From contig BGKB01000021.1 of NCBI GenBank assembly GCA_003116975.1, positions 186,001 to 250,000 of the forward strand: a DNA stretch of 64,000 nt, given 5' to 3'. The position numbers were made by a program, and so were the translations under genes. A model generated the notes under the pieces. The model was not told where the DNA came from. It saw only the letters and a list, made by a program, of their open reading frames with translations, and made no database searches. This document shows, piece after piece, positions 19,616 to 29,593 of the stretch. The stretch is from Aurantiochytrium sp. KH105 (lineage: Eukaryota > Sar > Bigyra > Thraustochytrida > Thraustochytriidae). Every line of letters begins with the position of its first letter. Position 1 is the first letter of the stretch.

Positions 19616-21212
19616 ATGGGCAAGAAGGAGATGCGCGAGATTGAGATGGCCGAGGTCGAAAAGCACAATGCCGAGGGCGACGCCTGGCTTGTGATCGACG
19701 GCGTGGTTCTGGACGTGAGCATGTTCATGAACTTTCACCCCGGATCGAAGCACCTGCTCGTCAAGGTGGCCGGCACTGACTGCACCGAGGAGTTCTACAG
19801 CCTCCACAGGCTGAGTGTCTTGGAACAGTACAAGGAGAAGCTGATGATTGGCACGGTCAAGGGCAAGACGGTCCCGCCGCCGCGTGATCTCGGAGCCTTG
19901 AGCCCAGTCCCTTATGCCGAGTGGATCTCGCCTTTCGAGACGGAGAAACACCATAACGTGCGTCGCGCGTGCCGCGAGTTCGTCGAACGCGAGATTATTC
20001 CCTTTGTCAGTGAATGGGAGACGGCCGGCGAGTTCCCCAAGGAAATCGTCAAGAAGATGGGCGACTTCGGCTACATTGCGGCATCGATGGGTCCTGGCCC
20101 GCACCTTAAGATGGTCGACAAGCTCCCGGGCGGCATCAAGCCGGAGGATTATGACTACTCTGTCGAGCGTGTCGTTGGCGAAGAGCTGAAGCGATGCGGA
20201 AGCTGGGCCTTGGTTGACGGTCTTGGAGGTGGCTGTGTGATTGGCCTTCCGCCAGTCTTGAACTTTGGCTCCCCGGAGCTCGTGCAGCGCGTTGCGCCCG
20301 CTATTCTGCGCGGTGAAAAGCGCATCTGCCTGGCCATCACGGACCCTTACGCCGGCAGCGATGTGGCCAACTCCACCGCTGAGGCCAAGCTCTCGGCGGA
20401 TGGCAGCCACTACGTCGTGAATGGCCTCAAGAAGTGGATCACGGGTGGTTACGACGCAGACTACTTTACGGCGTTGGTGCGCACGGGCGGCAAGGGCCAT
20501 GGTGGTCTCTCGCTTCTGCTCATTGAGCGCACCGAAGGCGTGACGACGAAGCGCATCAAGACCTCGTACAGCTCTGTGGCCGGAACCTCGCTCATTACCT
20601 TTGAGAACGTCAAGGTGCCTGCCAGCAACCTTTTGGGCAAGGAAGGCGGTGGCTTTTTGTTGGCGATGGCCAACTTTAACCACGAGCGCTGGGGCATGGC
20701 CGTCGGTGGCAACCGCCAGAACCGTCTCATCATTGAGGAGTGCTACAAGTGGGCGTACAACCGCAAGGTCTTCGGCAAGCGTCTGATTCATCAGCCTCAA
20801 ATCCAGGAGCGTCTCGCGACCATGTGCGCGTATGTGGACTCGGTTNATTCATCAGCCTCAAATCCAGGAGCGTCTCGCGACCATGTGCGCGTATGTGGAC
20901 TCGGTTTCGGCGCTTATTGACAATGTCACGTACAAGATGTGCAACATGTCGTATGCCGAGCAGACCACGAAGCTTTCTGGCGCGATCTCCCTTTTGAAGA
21001 ATCAACAAGTTGAGGCTTCGCGTGTGGTGAACGACGGCGCGATTCAGATCTTTGGTGGACGTGCGCTTACACAAACGGGTCTCGGATCCAAGCTCGAGAA
21101 CTTTCAGCGCACGTACCAGTACGGCGCTGTGCTTGGCGGCGCTTCGTCAGTCTTGGCCACGCAGGCCGTGCGCGCCTCTCTCAAGGGCTTCCCCGAAGAA
21201 TCGCGCTTGTAA
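19616..21212 (+). CDS. Cytochrome b5/acyl-CoA dehydrogenase fusion, copy 1 (interrupted by an assembly join)
   Basis: This is the first of two tandem genes. An N-terminal cytochrome b5-like heme domain (about 5-85; candidate axial ligands are the His in FHPGSKH and in FYSLHR) leads into an acyl-CoA dehydrogenase domain (about 115-500) with the FAD/substrate signature AITDPYAGSDVANST and KKWITGG. The C-terminus is SRL, a PTS1 peroxisomal signal. As given, the frame breaks at 20846 (N), where 60 bp are duplicated. Removing one copy plus the N (61 nt) restores a 511-residue frame, the same length as copy 2, so I read this as an intact gene with an assembly error. The likely role is the first step of peroxisomal beta-oxidation. 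The start ATG at 19616 matches copy 2 exactly. Confidence 0.9.
20786..20906. repeat. 60-bp direct duplication around a single N (assembly join)
   Basis: The bases 20786-20845 reappear identically at 20847-20906 with one N between them. The reading frame shifts at this point and recovers if 61 nt are removed. This is the signature of two contig ends with an unmerged overlap. Confidence 0.93.
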
Positions 21213-22042
21213 GTAGAGGCCAATTATCTCTTCTCTCGTCGTTTGTAGAACTTTTAAGATTCAATCTTGTCATGCTCATTATGATTGTGTAACACTTGGG
21301 GTCTATTTTGTTTTCAACGGTTTGCATTCCAAAAGAATCCCCTCATTCTCGTAGATTTTGGGGGGCCGGTGACGTGCTGCTACACGCTCGCGCCGGCAGT
21401 CGAAGGGATGATGGTTTCAAGGCCATGCCACTAAAAAAATATGGCACCCTCTCGGATTGATGTCTCTACACTTTGTCAATCACACACACAAACGTCTATA
21501 CCTCGACTCTTTAGCCCCAGTCGGGTCAGAACTGGGTGATCGCCCTTTCGTCACTTTCTCGAGGCCTCTCTCCACATGCTACTTCTACAATCCTCTTCCC
21601 TTGGTCCCTCGCGCAGGGCCAACATCGCGCGGTCCAAAATCCGCGGCCCCACCTCATGCGACGGCACCCTCGCCGTCAGCGTCAGATCTGTCTGCGAAAG
21701 CCTGGCTTCTGGCTGCTGGCGCGGCATACGATCGGAACTCCGCCCTTCGCCGCCTTCTCGTTCCCTCCCTCCCTCCCTCGCGCGCGCGCCCGTGCGAGGG
21801 TGCGGCTGAGTAGCCGCCGTCTAGCACGCTCCTAGTCCACGCGCAGACACTGCTGATCGGACTCATTTGTCAACCCTACCTTGATGACCCTAACAGTAAA
21901 TGGCTGGCGAACCGGCCGGCAAACCCGCAAGACAACAAGACAAGACCAAGGTAAACCCCGGACACCTGGGCTTTGACGCAGTGGTCGTCACGAAAGAAAG
22001 GAAAAGGAAAGGAAAGGAAAGGAAAGGAGAATTTGAGGCAAG
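21213..22042. other. Intergenic region between tandem dehydrogenase genes
   Basis: 830 bp without a convincing gene. It contains a CCCT/GCGC-rich stretch (about 21755-21800) and ends with a (GGAAA)n array at 22001-22027, directly upstream of the copy 2 start. The region is not similar by eye to the promoter of copy 1 beyond the last few bases before the ATG. Confidence 0.55.
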
Positions 22043-23578
22043 ATGGGCAAGAAGGAGATGCGCGAGATTGAGATGGCCGAGGTCGAAAAGCACAATGCCG
22101 AGGGCGACGCCTGGCTTGTGATCGACGGCATGGTTCTGGACGTGAGCATGTTCATGAACTTTCACCCCGGATCGAAGCACCTGCTCGTCAAGGTGGCCGG
22201 CACTGACTGCACCGAGGAGTTCTACAGCCTCCACAGGCTGAGTGTCTTGGAACAGTACAAGGAGAAGCTGATGATTGGCACTGTCAAAGGCAAGATGGTC
22301 CCGCCGCCGCGTGATCTCGGAGCCTTGAGCCCAGTCCCGTACGCCGAGTGGATCTCGCCTTTCGAGACGGAGAAGCACCAGCGCGTGCGCCGCGCGTGCC
22401 GCGAGTTCGTCGAACGCGAGATTATTCCCTTTGTCAGTGAATGGGAGGCGGCTGGCGAGTACCCCTTTGAGGTTTTCCAGAAGATGGGAGACTTTGGCTA
22501 CATTGCTGCGTCCATGGGTCCAGGTGAGCACCTCAAGATGGTCGACAAGCTCCCGGGCGGCATCAAGCCGGAGGAATTTGATCATTCGGTTGAGCGTGTC
22601 GTTTCCGAAGAGCTCAAGCGATGCGGCAGCACCGCACTCGTGGACGGACTCATTGGCGGCTGTGTGATTGGCCTTCCGCCCCTCTTGAACTTTGGCTCCC
22701 CAGAGCTTGTGAACCGCATCGCACCATCTGTTTTGCGCGGTGAAAAGCGCATCTGCCTGGCCATCACGGACCCTTACGCCGGTAGCGATGTGGCCAATTC
22801 TACCGCTGAGGCCAAGCTCTCGGCGGATGGCAGCCACTACGTCGTGAATGGCCTCAAGAAGTGGATCACGGGTGGATACCCGGCCGATTACTTTACCACT
22901 TTGGTACGCACGGGCGGCAAGGGCCATGGTGGTCTCTCGCTCCTTCTTGTTGAGCGTACCGATGAAGTAACGACGAAGCGCATCAAGACCTCGTACAGCT
23001 CGGTCGCCAACACTGCTCTCGTTACCTATGAGAATGCCAAGGTTCCTGTAAGCAACCGGCTCGGCAAGGAAGGCGGTGGCTTTTTGTTGGCCATGGCTAA
23101 CTTTAACCACGAACGTTGGGCCATGGCTGTCGGCAACAACCGTCAGAGCCGTCTCATCATTGAGGAGTGCTACAAGTGGGCGTACAACCGCAAGGTCTTC
23201 GGCAAGCGTCTGATTCATCAGCCTCAAATCCAGGAGCGTCTCGCGACCATGTGCGCATATGTGGATTCGGTGTCGGCATTGATGGATAATGTCACATACA
23301 AGATGGATAACATGTCGTACGAAGAGCAGACCAAGAAGCTTTCTGGCGCGATCTCTCTTCTCAAGAATCAGCAGGTCGAGGCCGCACGCGTGGTGAATGA
23401 CGGCGCAATCCAGATCTTTGGTGGACGTGCACTTACGCAGACAGGTCTCGGGTCCAAGCTCGAAAACTTTCAGCGCACGTACCAGTACGGCGCTGTGCTG
23501 GGCGGCGCTTCGTCGGTCTTGGCCACACAGGCCGTGCGCGCCTCTCTCAAGGGCTTCCCCGAAGACTCGCGCTTGTAA
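22043..23578 (+). CDS. Cytochrome b5/acyl-CoA dehydrogenase fusion, copy 2
   Basis: An intact 511-residue gene. Domains are as in copy 1: heme domain with H41 (FHPGSKH; family usually HPGG) and H64 (FYSLHR), then the flavin dehydrogenase with CLAITDPYAGSDVANST, NGLKKWITGG and the C-terminal helical bundle (SGAISLLKNQQVEAARVV, IQIFGGRALTQTG). The last three residues SRL are a PTS1 signal, pointing to peroxisomal fatty-acid oxidation; the b5 domain may pass electrons onward. The final bundle reads GGASSVL where many long-chain relatives have a Glu pair, so I cannot point to the catalytic base. The first 240 nt differ from copy 1 at about one position while the middle is diverged, suggesting gene conversion. 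Confidence 0.93.
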   Translation: MGKKEMREIEMAEVEKHNAEGDAWLVIDGMVLDVSMFMNFHPGSKHLLVKVAGTDCTEEFYSLHRLSVLEQYKEKLMIGTVKGKMVPPPRDLGALSPVPYAEWISPFETEKHQRVRRACREFVEREIIPFVSEWEAAGEYPFEVFQKMGDFGYIAASMGPGEHLKMVDKLPGGIKPEEFDHSVERVVSEELKRCGSTALVDGLIGGCVIGLPPLLNFGSPELVNRIAPSVLRGEKRICLAITDPYAGSDVANSTAEAKLSADGSHYVVNGLKKWITGGYPADYFTTLVRTGGKGHGGLSLLLVERTDEVTTKRIKTSYSSVANTALVTYENAKVPVSNRLGKEGGGFLLAMANFNHERWAMAVGNNRQSRLIIEECYKWAYNRKVFGKRLIHQPQIQERLATMCAYVDSVSALMDNVTYKMDNMSYEEQTKKLSGAISLLKNQQVEAARVVNDGAIQIFGGRALTQTGLGSKLENFQRTYQYGAVLGGASSVLATQAVRASLKGFPEDSRL

Positions 23579-24017
23579 ATTCGCTCGGCGTAGCGTGCTA
23601 GCTAGTGCCCCTAATGTAAGTGAGAACAATTTGTCGGTCAACTTCTCAAAAGTTATCTAGGTATCTACAAGCGTAGCTCACATGGCTGACGGGCTCCGGA
23701 ATGGACCGCACTACTAATAGGCCTAGGCCTATGATGGTGCTCTCGAAGTACACACTTTCCTCGCCAGCCAGGGTACACACCTTGTTTTTCTTTTCTTTTC
23801 TTTTCGTTTTGCCAGGTGGGACAGCGCGGGGCTCGCTCGGGTCCGCGCCGGAGACCGTTCGTTCGATCGGGTGCCAAGCTGAGCTCGCGAGTCCAAGCCG
23901 GGTCCAGGCCGGCCCGTCGCGGGGCGCCGCGCGAGGAGTCCATCACGATTGGCCTCTCATGTCTCCGAGCCAGCTTGGAGGCGCGGGCAGAGCGCGAAGA
24001 AGCTGCGAGCGTCCGTC
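23579..24017. other. Short intergenic region with TTTTC repeats
   Basis: 440 bp with a (TTTTC)n run at 23784-23808 and GC-rich sequence before the next start. The downstream frame is open to 23949, but its first ATG is at 24018. Nothing else recognised. Confidence 0.5.
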
Positions 24018-25634
24018 ATGGCGGAGCGTGACCTCGCCGAGGTGGAGAAGGCCACGATGGCGGTGAACGGCGAGAAGGAGGCGGAGGAGGAGGAGCAGGA
24101 GAAGCGAGGTGACGACGCGCACGAAGAAGGCACAGAAGCTGCGTCTAGCAACGCAGGGGATAGTGCTAAGGAAGAAGAAGAAGAAGAAGAAGAAGAAGAA
24201 GAAGAAGAAGAAGAAGAAAGTGCGGAAGAGCGTGAAGGAGAGGAGGAAGGTGAGGAAAATGACGCGGAACAAGAAGAGGCCACGAGCAACGAAGAAAGCA
24301 AGAACGAGGTGAATGGCGCCTTGGCTGACCAAGTATCTGAAAATGCTGGTAAGGAGGCTAGTCTCGAGAAGAGTTTTGCAATCGATAACAACGAAAGTGG
24401 TGATACTGAGCGTGGCAACGACAGCAAGGTGGGGCATGCAGCTGCCGATGTAGCCGTCGAGGATGAAGTAAACGCCACAAGCGAAGACCATGAGGACGCC
24501 TGCTCGTGTGGCGAGTGCGGCGAAGAAACGCACGCGGAAGCCGTCGACGCCATGCAAGAGTACGCCGCAAATCATCCGTGCTTGGGCGCCGATGGCATGG
24601 GTGAGGCCGACTCTCTGCCGGAGGAGGTCAAGCGCATCGTCGCAGTCCAACGTGAGACTTTGCAGCGTGCCCAGGAGACAGAAATGCTAGAGACGCGGGC
24701 AAAGCAGCTTGCCGCATGGAAAGAGCGCATGGCACGACATGTACCCGAGGAGGAGCTCGAGCGCGCGCGCGAGGCGCGACGTCTGGTGACGAAAATGCGT
24801 CGCAAGAGACTTGCCCTCGAACGTGCTCGGGCGAGACGCGCGGATGCCACGCGCGAGGCGGAACGCGAAGCAGAGGCGCGACGATCCATGGCTGCGGAGG
24901 AGCGACTCCAACGCGAAGCCGCAGCCACAGCCCAACAGCGCGCAGCATGGATGGCCGAATTGCGAGAAAAGCATGCAGAAAGGCAAGCGAGGCTTCAGGC
25001 AAGTCTGCAACCTGCACGACGGCCCAAGGCGCTGTTGCATGAGCGCTTGGAAATGCGTTTCATGGCGGAGACGCAACTTTTGGAGAACGAGCGTCGACAG
25101 CAGCTACGAGAACTGGCCGAGCAGCACAAGCAGCCGACTGTGGCAGAAATCGAGGAGCACATGCGCTCGTACGCCAACAATGTGCACGCGCTCCCCGAAG
25201 GTCCAGTGACCGCTGGACGCGTGCGTGTTGAAGCTTCTACTGTGGGCAAACTTGCACGACGCGCTATTGCGGATTGCGGGGCTTCCAAACGAGATCGCGA
25301 GCGCAAGGAGGTTCTCGCCTTTGGGCGGCAAATGGCCCGCGAGGCGTACGCTCGTGGGGTGCCCAAGGTCCGCGTGCCGGAGCGTCGACGTCCTCTGCCC
25401 ATCGAGGAGCGGCCTCCCACGCTCTCTGCCCTGGCGCCGACAAATTCGGAACCGGAAAGTCCACGTCCTATGGCAGCGCGGCCCCAGGGAGCCATTCGTC
25501 AGCCACTGCGAGCGGCAGCGTCGCCACGCACGCGTGCACTTGCTGACGCTGCTATAAAAGCCTCACATAAGGACGCCAAGGCGCTCGAAGCGAAGTTGCG
25601 TGAATTAAGGGCAGCCTCATCTGCTGCGGCTTGA
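24018..25634 (+). CDS. Acidic/coiled-coil protein of unknown function
   Basis: The protein has 538 residues from the ATG at 24018. Residues 1-150 are strongly acidic with a 16-residue polyglutamate tract encoded by GAA repeats (24172-24220). A short Cys cluster (CSCGECGEETH, near 160) could bind a metal, but only four Cys/His are close together. From about 205 to 390 there is one long Arg/Glu/Ala-rich helix (ERARARRADATREAEREAEA), a predicted single alpha-helix or coiled coil. The C-terminal third is basic and Pro-rich. I do not recognise a family; axonemal or cytoskeletal CCDC-type proteins look similar, but that is only composition. The 3' end, including the stop codon, is part of a 193-bp tandem triplication. 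Confidence 0.75.
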   Translation: MAERDLAEVEKATMAVNGEKEAEEEEQEKRGDDAHEEGTEAASSNAGDSAKEEEEEEEEEEEEEEEESAEEREGEEEGEENDAEQEEATSNEESKNEVNGALADQVSENAGKEASLEKSFAIDNNESGDTERGNDSKVGHAAADVAVEDEVNATSEDHEDACSCGECGEETHAEAVDAMQEYAANHPCLGADGMGEADSLPEEVKRIVAVQRETLQRAQETEMLETRAKQLAAWKERMARHVPEEELERAREARRLVTKMRRKRLALERARARRADATREAEREAEARRSMAAEERLQREAAATAQQRAAWMAELREKHAERQARLQASLQPARRPKALLHERLEMRFMAETQLLENERRQQLRELAEQHKQPTVAEIEEHMRSYANNVHALPEGPVTAGRVRVEASTVGKLARRAIADCGASKRDRERKEVLAFGRQMAREAYARGVPKVRVPERRRPLPIEERPPTLSALAPTNSEPESPRPMAARPQGAIRQPLRAAASPRTRALADAAIKASHKDAKALEAKLRELRAASSAAA

Positions 25635-26176
25635 GACTCAGAGAAGCGAGTCGAAGCTGCTGTCGCGGCAGCGTATTACCTTTTTCGGATGGAGCTAGAT
25701 ACTGCTTTAAGGTTGTTGTTTGGCCTGTTGGCTTTTGCCATGTAGAGAGTACCTTAGAAACGCATCTCGTGACATCTTTTGCTTACCCTTGCGTGAATTA
25801 CGGGCAGCCTCATCTGCTGCGGCTTGAGACTCAGAGAAGCGAGTCGAATCTGCTGTTGCGGCAGCATATTACCTTTTCTGCATGGAGCTAGATACTGCTC
25901 CAAGGCTGTTGTTTGGCCTGTTGGCTTTTGCCATGTAGAGAGTACCTTAGAAACGCATCTCGTGACATCTTTTGCGTATCCTTGCGTGAATTACGGGCAG
26001 CCTCATCTGCTGCGGCTTGAGACTCAGAGAAGCGAGTCGAATCTGCTGTTGCGGCAGCATATTACCTTTTCTGGATGGAGCTAGATACTGCTCCAAGGTT
26101 GCTGTTTGGCCTGTTGGCTTTTGCCATGTGGAGAGTATCTTGTAAACGCATCTCGTGACATCTTCTGCTTATCCTT
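25598..26176 (+). repeat. 193-bp tandem repeat, three copies, spanning the gene end
   Basis: Units begin at about 25598, 25791 and 25984 (the landmark TGAATTA recurs at 25601, 25794 and 25987) and differ by only a few bases. The first unit contains the last codons and stop of the coiled-coil gene; the next two are copies of that tail plus the 3' flank. Confidence 0.95.
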
Positions 26177-26752
26177 GATTGAACAACAAGCATCACTCTT
26201 CTGTCGCGGTCCGGTTCTTCGACAGCACGACGCCTGGTCTCATTTCGCTTTGGAATTTGTGCTGGCTAATCTCCACGGTCACATCTAAAGTTTCTTGAGT
26301 TCTTTGACGTTTTCTTCTCGAATTCTTTGATGTTATTTATCAAACGTAAATCCACGTGCTCTTGTGCGCTGTGATCAAATTTGGAGCAGCAATATCTCGA
26401 ACGCGTCATCATTGCTGCAAGTCTCGAGCGATTCAACGCATTTTGTCGTTTATTTGCATGTGTTTCTGCAGTGTGTCTTGTTTGCGCACCTCCGCGCTCA
26501 ACTCCGAAACAGAAACTTCGTCAGTGTCGCTTGTTCGTCTTTCTCGACTCGCAGCTTTTTGTTCATCAAGAATTTCTTCTTCTTGAGGACAGAGAAGAAG
26601 CGAGCAATTTGGACGTATAGTCCCGCTCATCCAAAGCTCCCCCAGCAAGGCTGTCATCATATCTTTTTCTGAGAAAGATTGACATTGCAGAATTGCAAAG
26701 ATGATTTTGAGAGTTCGTGGTCTCATGGAATTGAGCAAGATAAATAGATGAA
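26177..26752. other. Intergenic, no gene seen
   Basis: About 575 bp between the triplicated tail and the stop of the histidine phosphatase gene, of ordinary composition. Short open frames on both strands show no domain. Confidence 0.5.
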
Positions 26753-27700
26753 TCAGTTTGAGATGTTGGCCTCGACGACGACTGGAACGAGTTCGCCATT
26801 GGCAGGCCAATGCCAGGGAGCCCCGAGCGCTTGTAGAGCATGCGCAATGTAGTCCGAGTGTGTGACCACAGCGACATGGTCCCATGGGGTTTCGTTGATG
26901 AGCCAGTCGAAAAAGGTATGAACGCGGCGCTCAATATCTGCGGGTGTCTCGCGATAATCATCGCGATGCCACGAGTCATGGTCGGAGACGAGCATGCGTG
27001 AAAAGTCAACGCCTGGGTAATCAGCGGCCATGACGGATGCTTGACGGCGCTTTTCAGAAAGGCATATGCCAAACCGTTCGCGGCAATGCTCGACTGCAAC
27101 CTTGGGGACGTTTTCCCACACGCTCGCAAGGCCAATGTGAGCGGTTTCGAGAGCGCGCGCGAGTGGCGAAAGCACAATGGCATCAATGTGAAGACCCTTG
27201 TTTTGAATGGCATCTTTGACAGCTTCGGCGAGCGCGGCGGCTTGCGCTCGGCCGGTGTCATTGAGAGGCGCATCGAGATACTTTTCCTTGAGCCCCTCGG
27301 TTTCGTTCCAAACCTTTTTCCCTACGGCATTTTCTGCGACGTTGTGGATGGCCTCGGCATGGCGCACGAGAAGAATGAGCTTGCGTTTACGCTCGGGATG
27401 TTTTTTGATATCGACGTCAGTCCAGCAATGGTTGGGCTTTAGCCCAAGCTTGGCAAGATTTTCATTGTCAGGCTCGAGGCATGGATCTGGGACAATGTGC
27501 GCGGGAAAGCTTTCATCCTTGGTGTCTTGCTTGGACTCCTTTTCGCGCCTCTCGACGATGGTCCAGTAGGCGGAGGCAACATTGTTGAGAGCTGTGGTTT
27601 CGAGAGCTCGTGCTCGAGCTCTTGCGAGGAGAGCTCCTGCACAGACGGCAACGGCCATGAGTTGCAGGGCGGCGACGTTTCCCGAGGCTGGCTGCGTCAT
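26753..27700 (-). CDS. Histidine phosphatase superfamily (phosphoglycerate-mutase-like) protein
   Basis: The protein has 315 residues from the ATG at 27700; a longer open frame starts only from TTG. Residues about 10-35 are hydrophobic (LQLMAVAVCAGALL) followed by Arg, fitting a signal anchor. The catalytic domain begins with LLVRHAEAIHN (phospho-accepting His in RHA), then LNDTGRAQAAALAEAV, LSPLARALETA and the second catalytic His in VAVVTHSDYI. A 28-residue segment between LVRHAEA and the LNDTGR helix is typical of the eukaryotic SIXA/PGAM-like branch. The substrate cannot be deduced; small phosphometabolites or proteins are possible. The C-terminus ends at ANISN. Confidence 0.88.
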   Translation of the reverse strand: MTQPASGNVAALQLMAVAVCAGALLARARARALETTALNNVASAYWTIVERREKESKQDTKDESFPAHIVPDPCLEPDNENLAKLGLKPNHCWTDVDIKKHPERKRKLILLVRHAEAIHNVAENAVGKKVWNETEGLKEKYLDAPLNDTGRAQAAALAEAVKDAIQNKGLHIDAIVLSPLARALETAHIGLASVWENVPKVAVEHCRERFGICLSEKRRQASVMAADYPGVDFSRMLVSDHDSWHRDDYRETPADIERRVHTFFDWLINETPWDHVAVVTHSDYIAHALQALGAPWHWPANGELVPVVVEANISN

Positions 27701-28889
27701 CGTTGGGCTTGGCTTGAAAATTAACGCTCGAAGACCGCTCGCTTGCGAACTTGGTACTACTACTACTGCCACAAACCAAGCAATCAAATCAACCCAAACC
27801 AACGGAATCAGCTGTCCTGTACGAGTTGTGCAGGTAGTGAGTGCGGTGTGTATTGGCTCGACCGTGCTGCGGTATGTGTCAGTTTGCGTCTGCAGGCTCG
27901 CTTAGCTTGGCCTCAGTTTCGGCCTCGGCACAAACAGGCTCGAGCCGCTCGGCGACGGCAGAGCCTGCACTGCCAACGAAAACCCCTCCTCGAACGAAGC
28001 CTCGGCAGCGACAGCGAATCTCGTCTCAGCCTCGCGAGCGGTCGAGGCCGCGAAAACTCGCAAGAGATTAAACGAGTGCCGCTCGAGCACCGCAGGGCTG
28101 CGTGCGGCCAAGCCAGCACGGCGGAGCGCCCCGGCTGGTCGTTAGATGTGCTCGCTGCTCCCGGCAACAGCTTTGCTCGGTCCTCCTTTTTCTCGCTCCC
28201 TCCTCCTGCGCAGAGGCGGAGGCTGCGCAGTGCTGCAGCGGTCTGCAGTGCCAGCTGCAGCTGCTGCTGCTGGCAGTGGCTGCACCTTGCTTTGTTAGCG
28301 CGCAGTGTGGCGCTCTCACTCACCGGCTCGGCGTCGCTTTGGGCACTTGCTCTCGCGACCTCGGCCCGTGTGCACGCAGGAAAAACCGGAACCTCGGGTC
28401 GCGTCGACGCGCGCCTGCTCTGTTTAGGTTAGGCGCTGCCGCTGCCGTTGGCCGGGTCCGTTGCCAGCGCGGCGCGGCTGCGACGCGAGGCTGTTGCGCT
28501 CCTGCTGCGCCTTTAGCTTTCGCTTTTGCCCTCCTTCACGCGCTCCCGGTTTTCTCTTTCTGTTTTAGCGCGCAGTGCAGCGCAGAGCAGCGCAACGCCG
28601 GCGTTGGCGCCGCGCTTCCTGGGAAGCCCCGCGGCACGCCGCCGCCGCCGCGTCAGGAGCGCGTCGACGCCGTGCTGCTGCTGCTCCGCCGGCCGCCCGG
28701 AGCGCCCGCGCCCGCGCCTGCTGCGTCGCGGGCTGGCGAGGCCGACTGGTCGAGGGCGATGGCGATGGAGAAGTTGGGGTGCATGTGCCACCTCCTTACC
28801 TGCGCAGCGCGAGCGTCGCTCGCACGCGCGGGCGACGCTGACGCCGGCACGCCTGAGGCCGAGCGCGCGGCGGCGACTGCGAGCTGCAG

Positions 28890-28940
28890 CTGAGCTGAGC
28901 TGAGCTGAGCTGAGCTGCGCTGCGCTGCGCTGCGCTGCGG
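28890..28940. repeat. Pentanucleotide array, GCTGA units passing into GCTGC units
   Basis: About five GCTGA units are followed directly by about five GCTGC units, a single-base variant that has itself expanded. Confidence 0.9.
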
Positions 28941-29564
28941 CTGCTGCACGTGCGCGGGCCCGGCGCGAGCCCGCTGCCGCTCTCTCTCTGCGCCCTGCGC
29001 GTCAGCGGCGCCTTCGCCGAGGCCCATGCGGTCCTTGCTTCAGGCACGCACGGCGGGGCTTTGCCGGGCGCCGGGCCGCGGAGACGGGGGCGGCGAGAAG
29101 TCCGCCGCAGGCGCGGAACTCGAGCTTGGAGAAGAGCCCGAAGAAGAAGAGCTTGAAGAAGAAGAAGAAGAAGAAGAAGAACTTGAAGAAGAGCGGCAAG
29201 CCGGAGGAGGAGAACTCCAAGAAGGAGACGCGGTCGCAGACGCAGCCAAGATGGGGGGCGCCGGGACGCAGACGGCGCGTCCCGCTGCGTCTGTTGGCCG
29301 CGAGACAGAGCGACTCGGTCCCTTTCGTTAGCGCCTCGGCGCGAGCAGTTTTCCCCCGCACCGCTTGGCTTCCAAGTCCTTGTTTTCCATATTTTTACAT
29401 TTATTTTTTTAACTTTTTTTTGTCGGTCGCAGTCGGTCGACGGTGGAACAGAGAGAAGGAGAGACTGAACCTATTGAGTGAAGGGAAGGAAAGGGAAGGG
29501 AAGAAAAAATTTTAATTATTAAAAAAAATAGCGGGCCAGACAGGCAAGAAAGCAACCGTGGCAA

Positions 29565-29593
29565 GCGTGCGTGCGTGCGTGCGTGCGTGCGTG
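29565..29593. repeat. (GCGT)n microsatellite
   Basis: About seven tandem GCGT units in the gene-poor interval. Confidence 0.9.

Noticed and set aside
21890..23641. 583-codon frame antisense to dehydrogenase copy 2 (and a similar one over copy 1)
   Set aside because: It is present in both duplicates only because the sense genes are similar; codon bias explains the openness.
25598..26176. CRISPR-like array
   Set aside because: Units are contiguous 193-bp repeats without spacers, in a eukaryotic context.
29026..29515. Lys-rich and Glu-rich frames over an AAG run
   Set aside because: A microsatellite gives polyLys, polyGlu or polySer depending on frame; no start or family could be supported.
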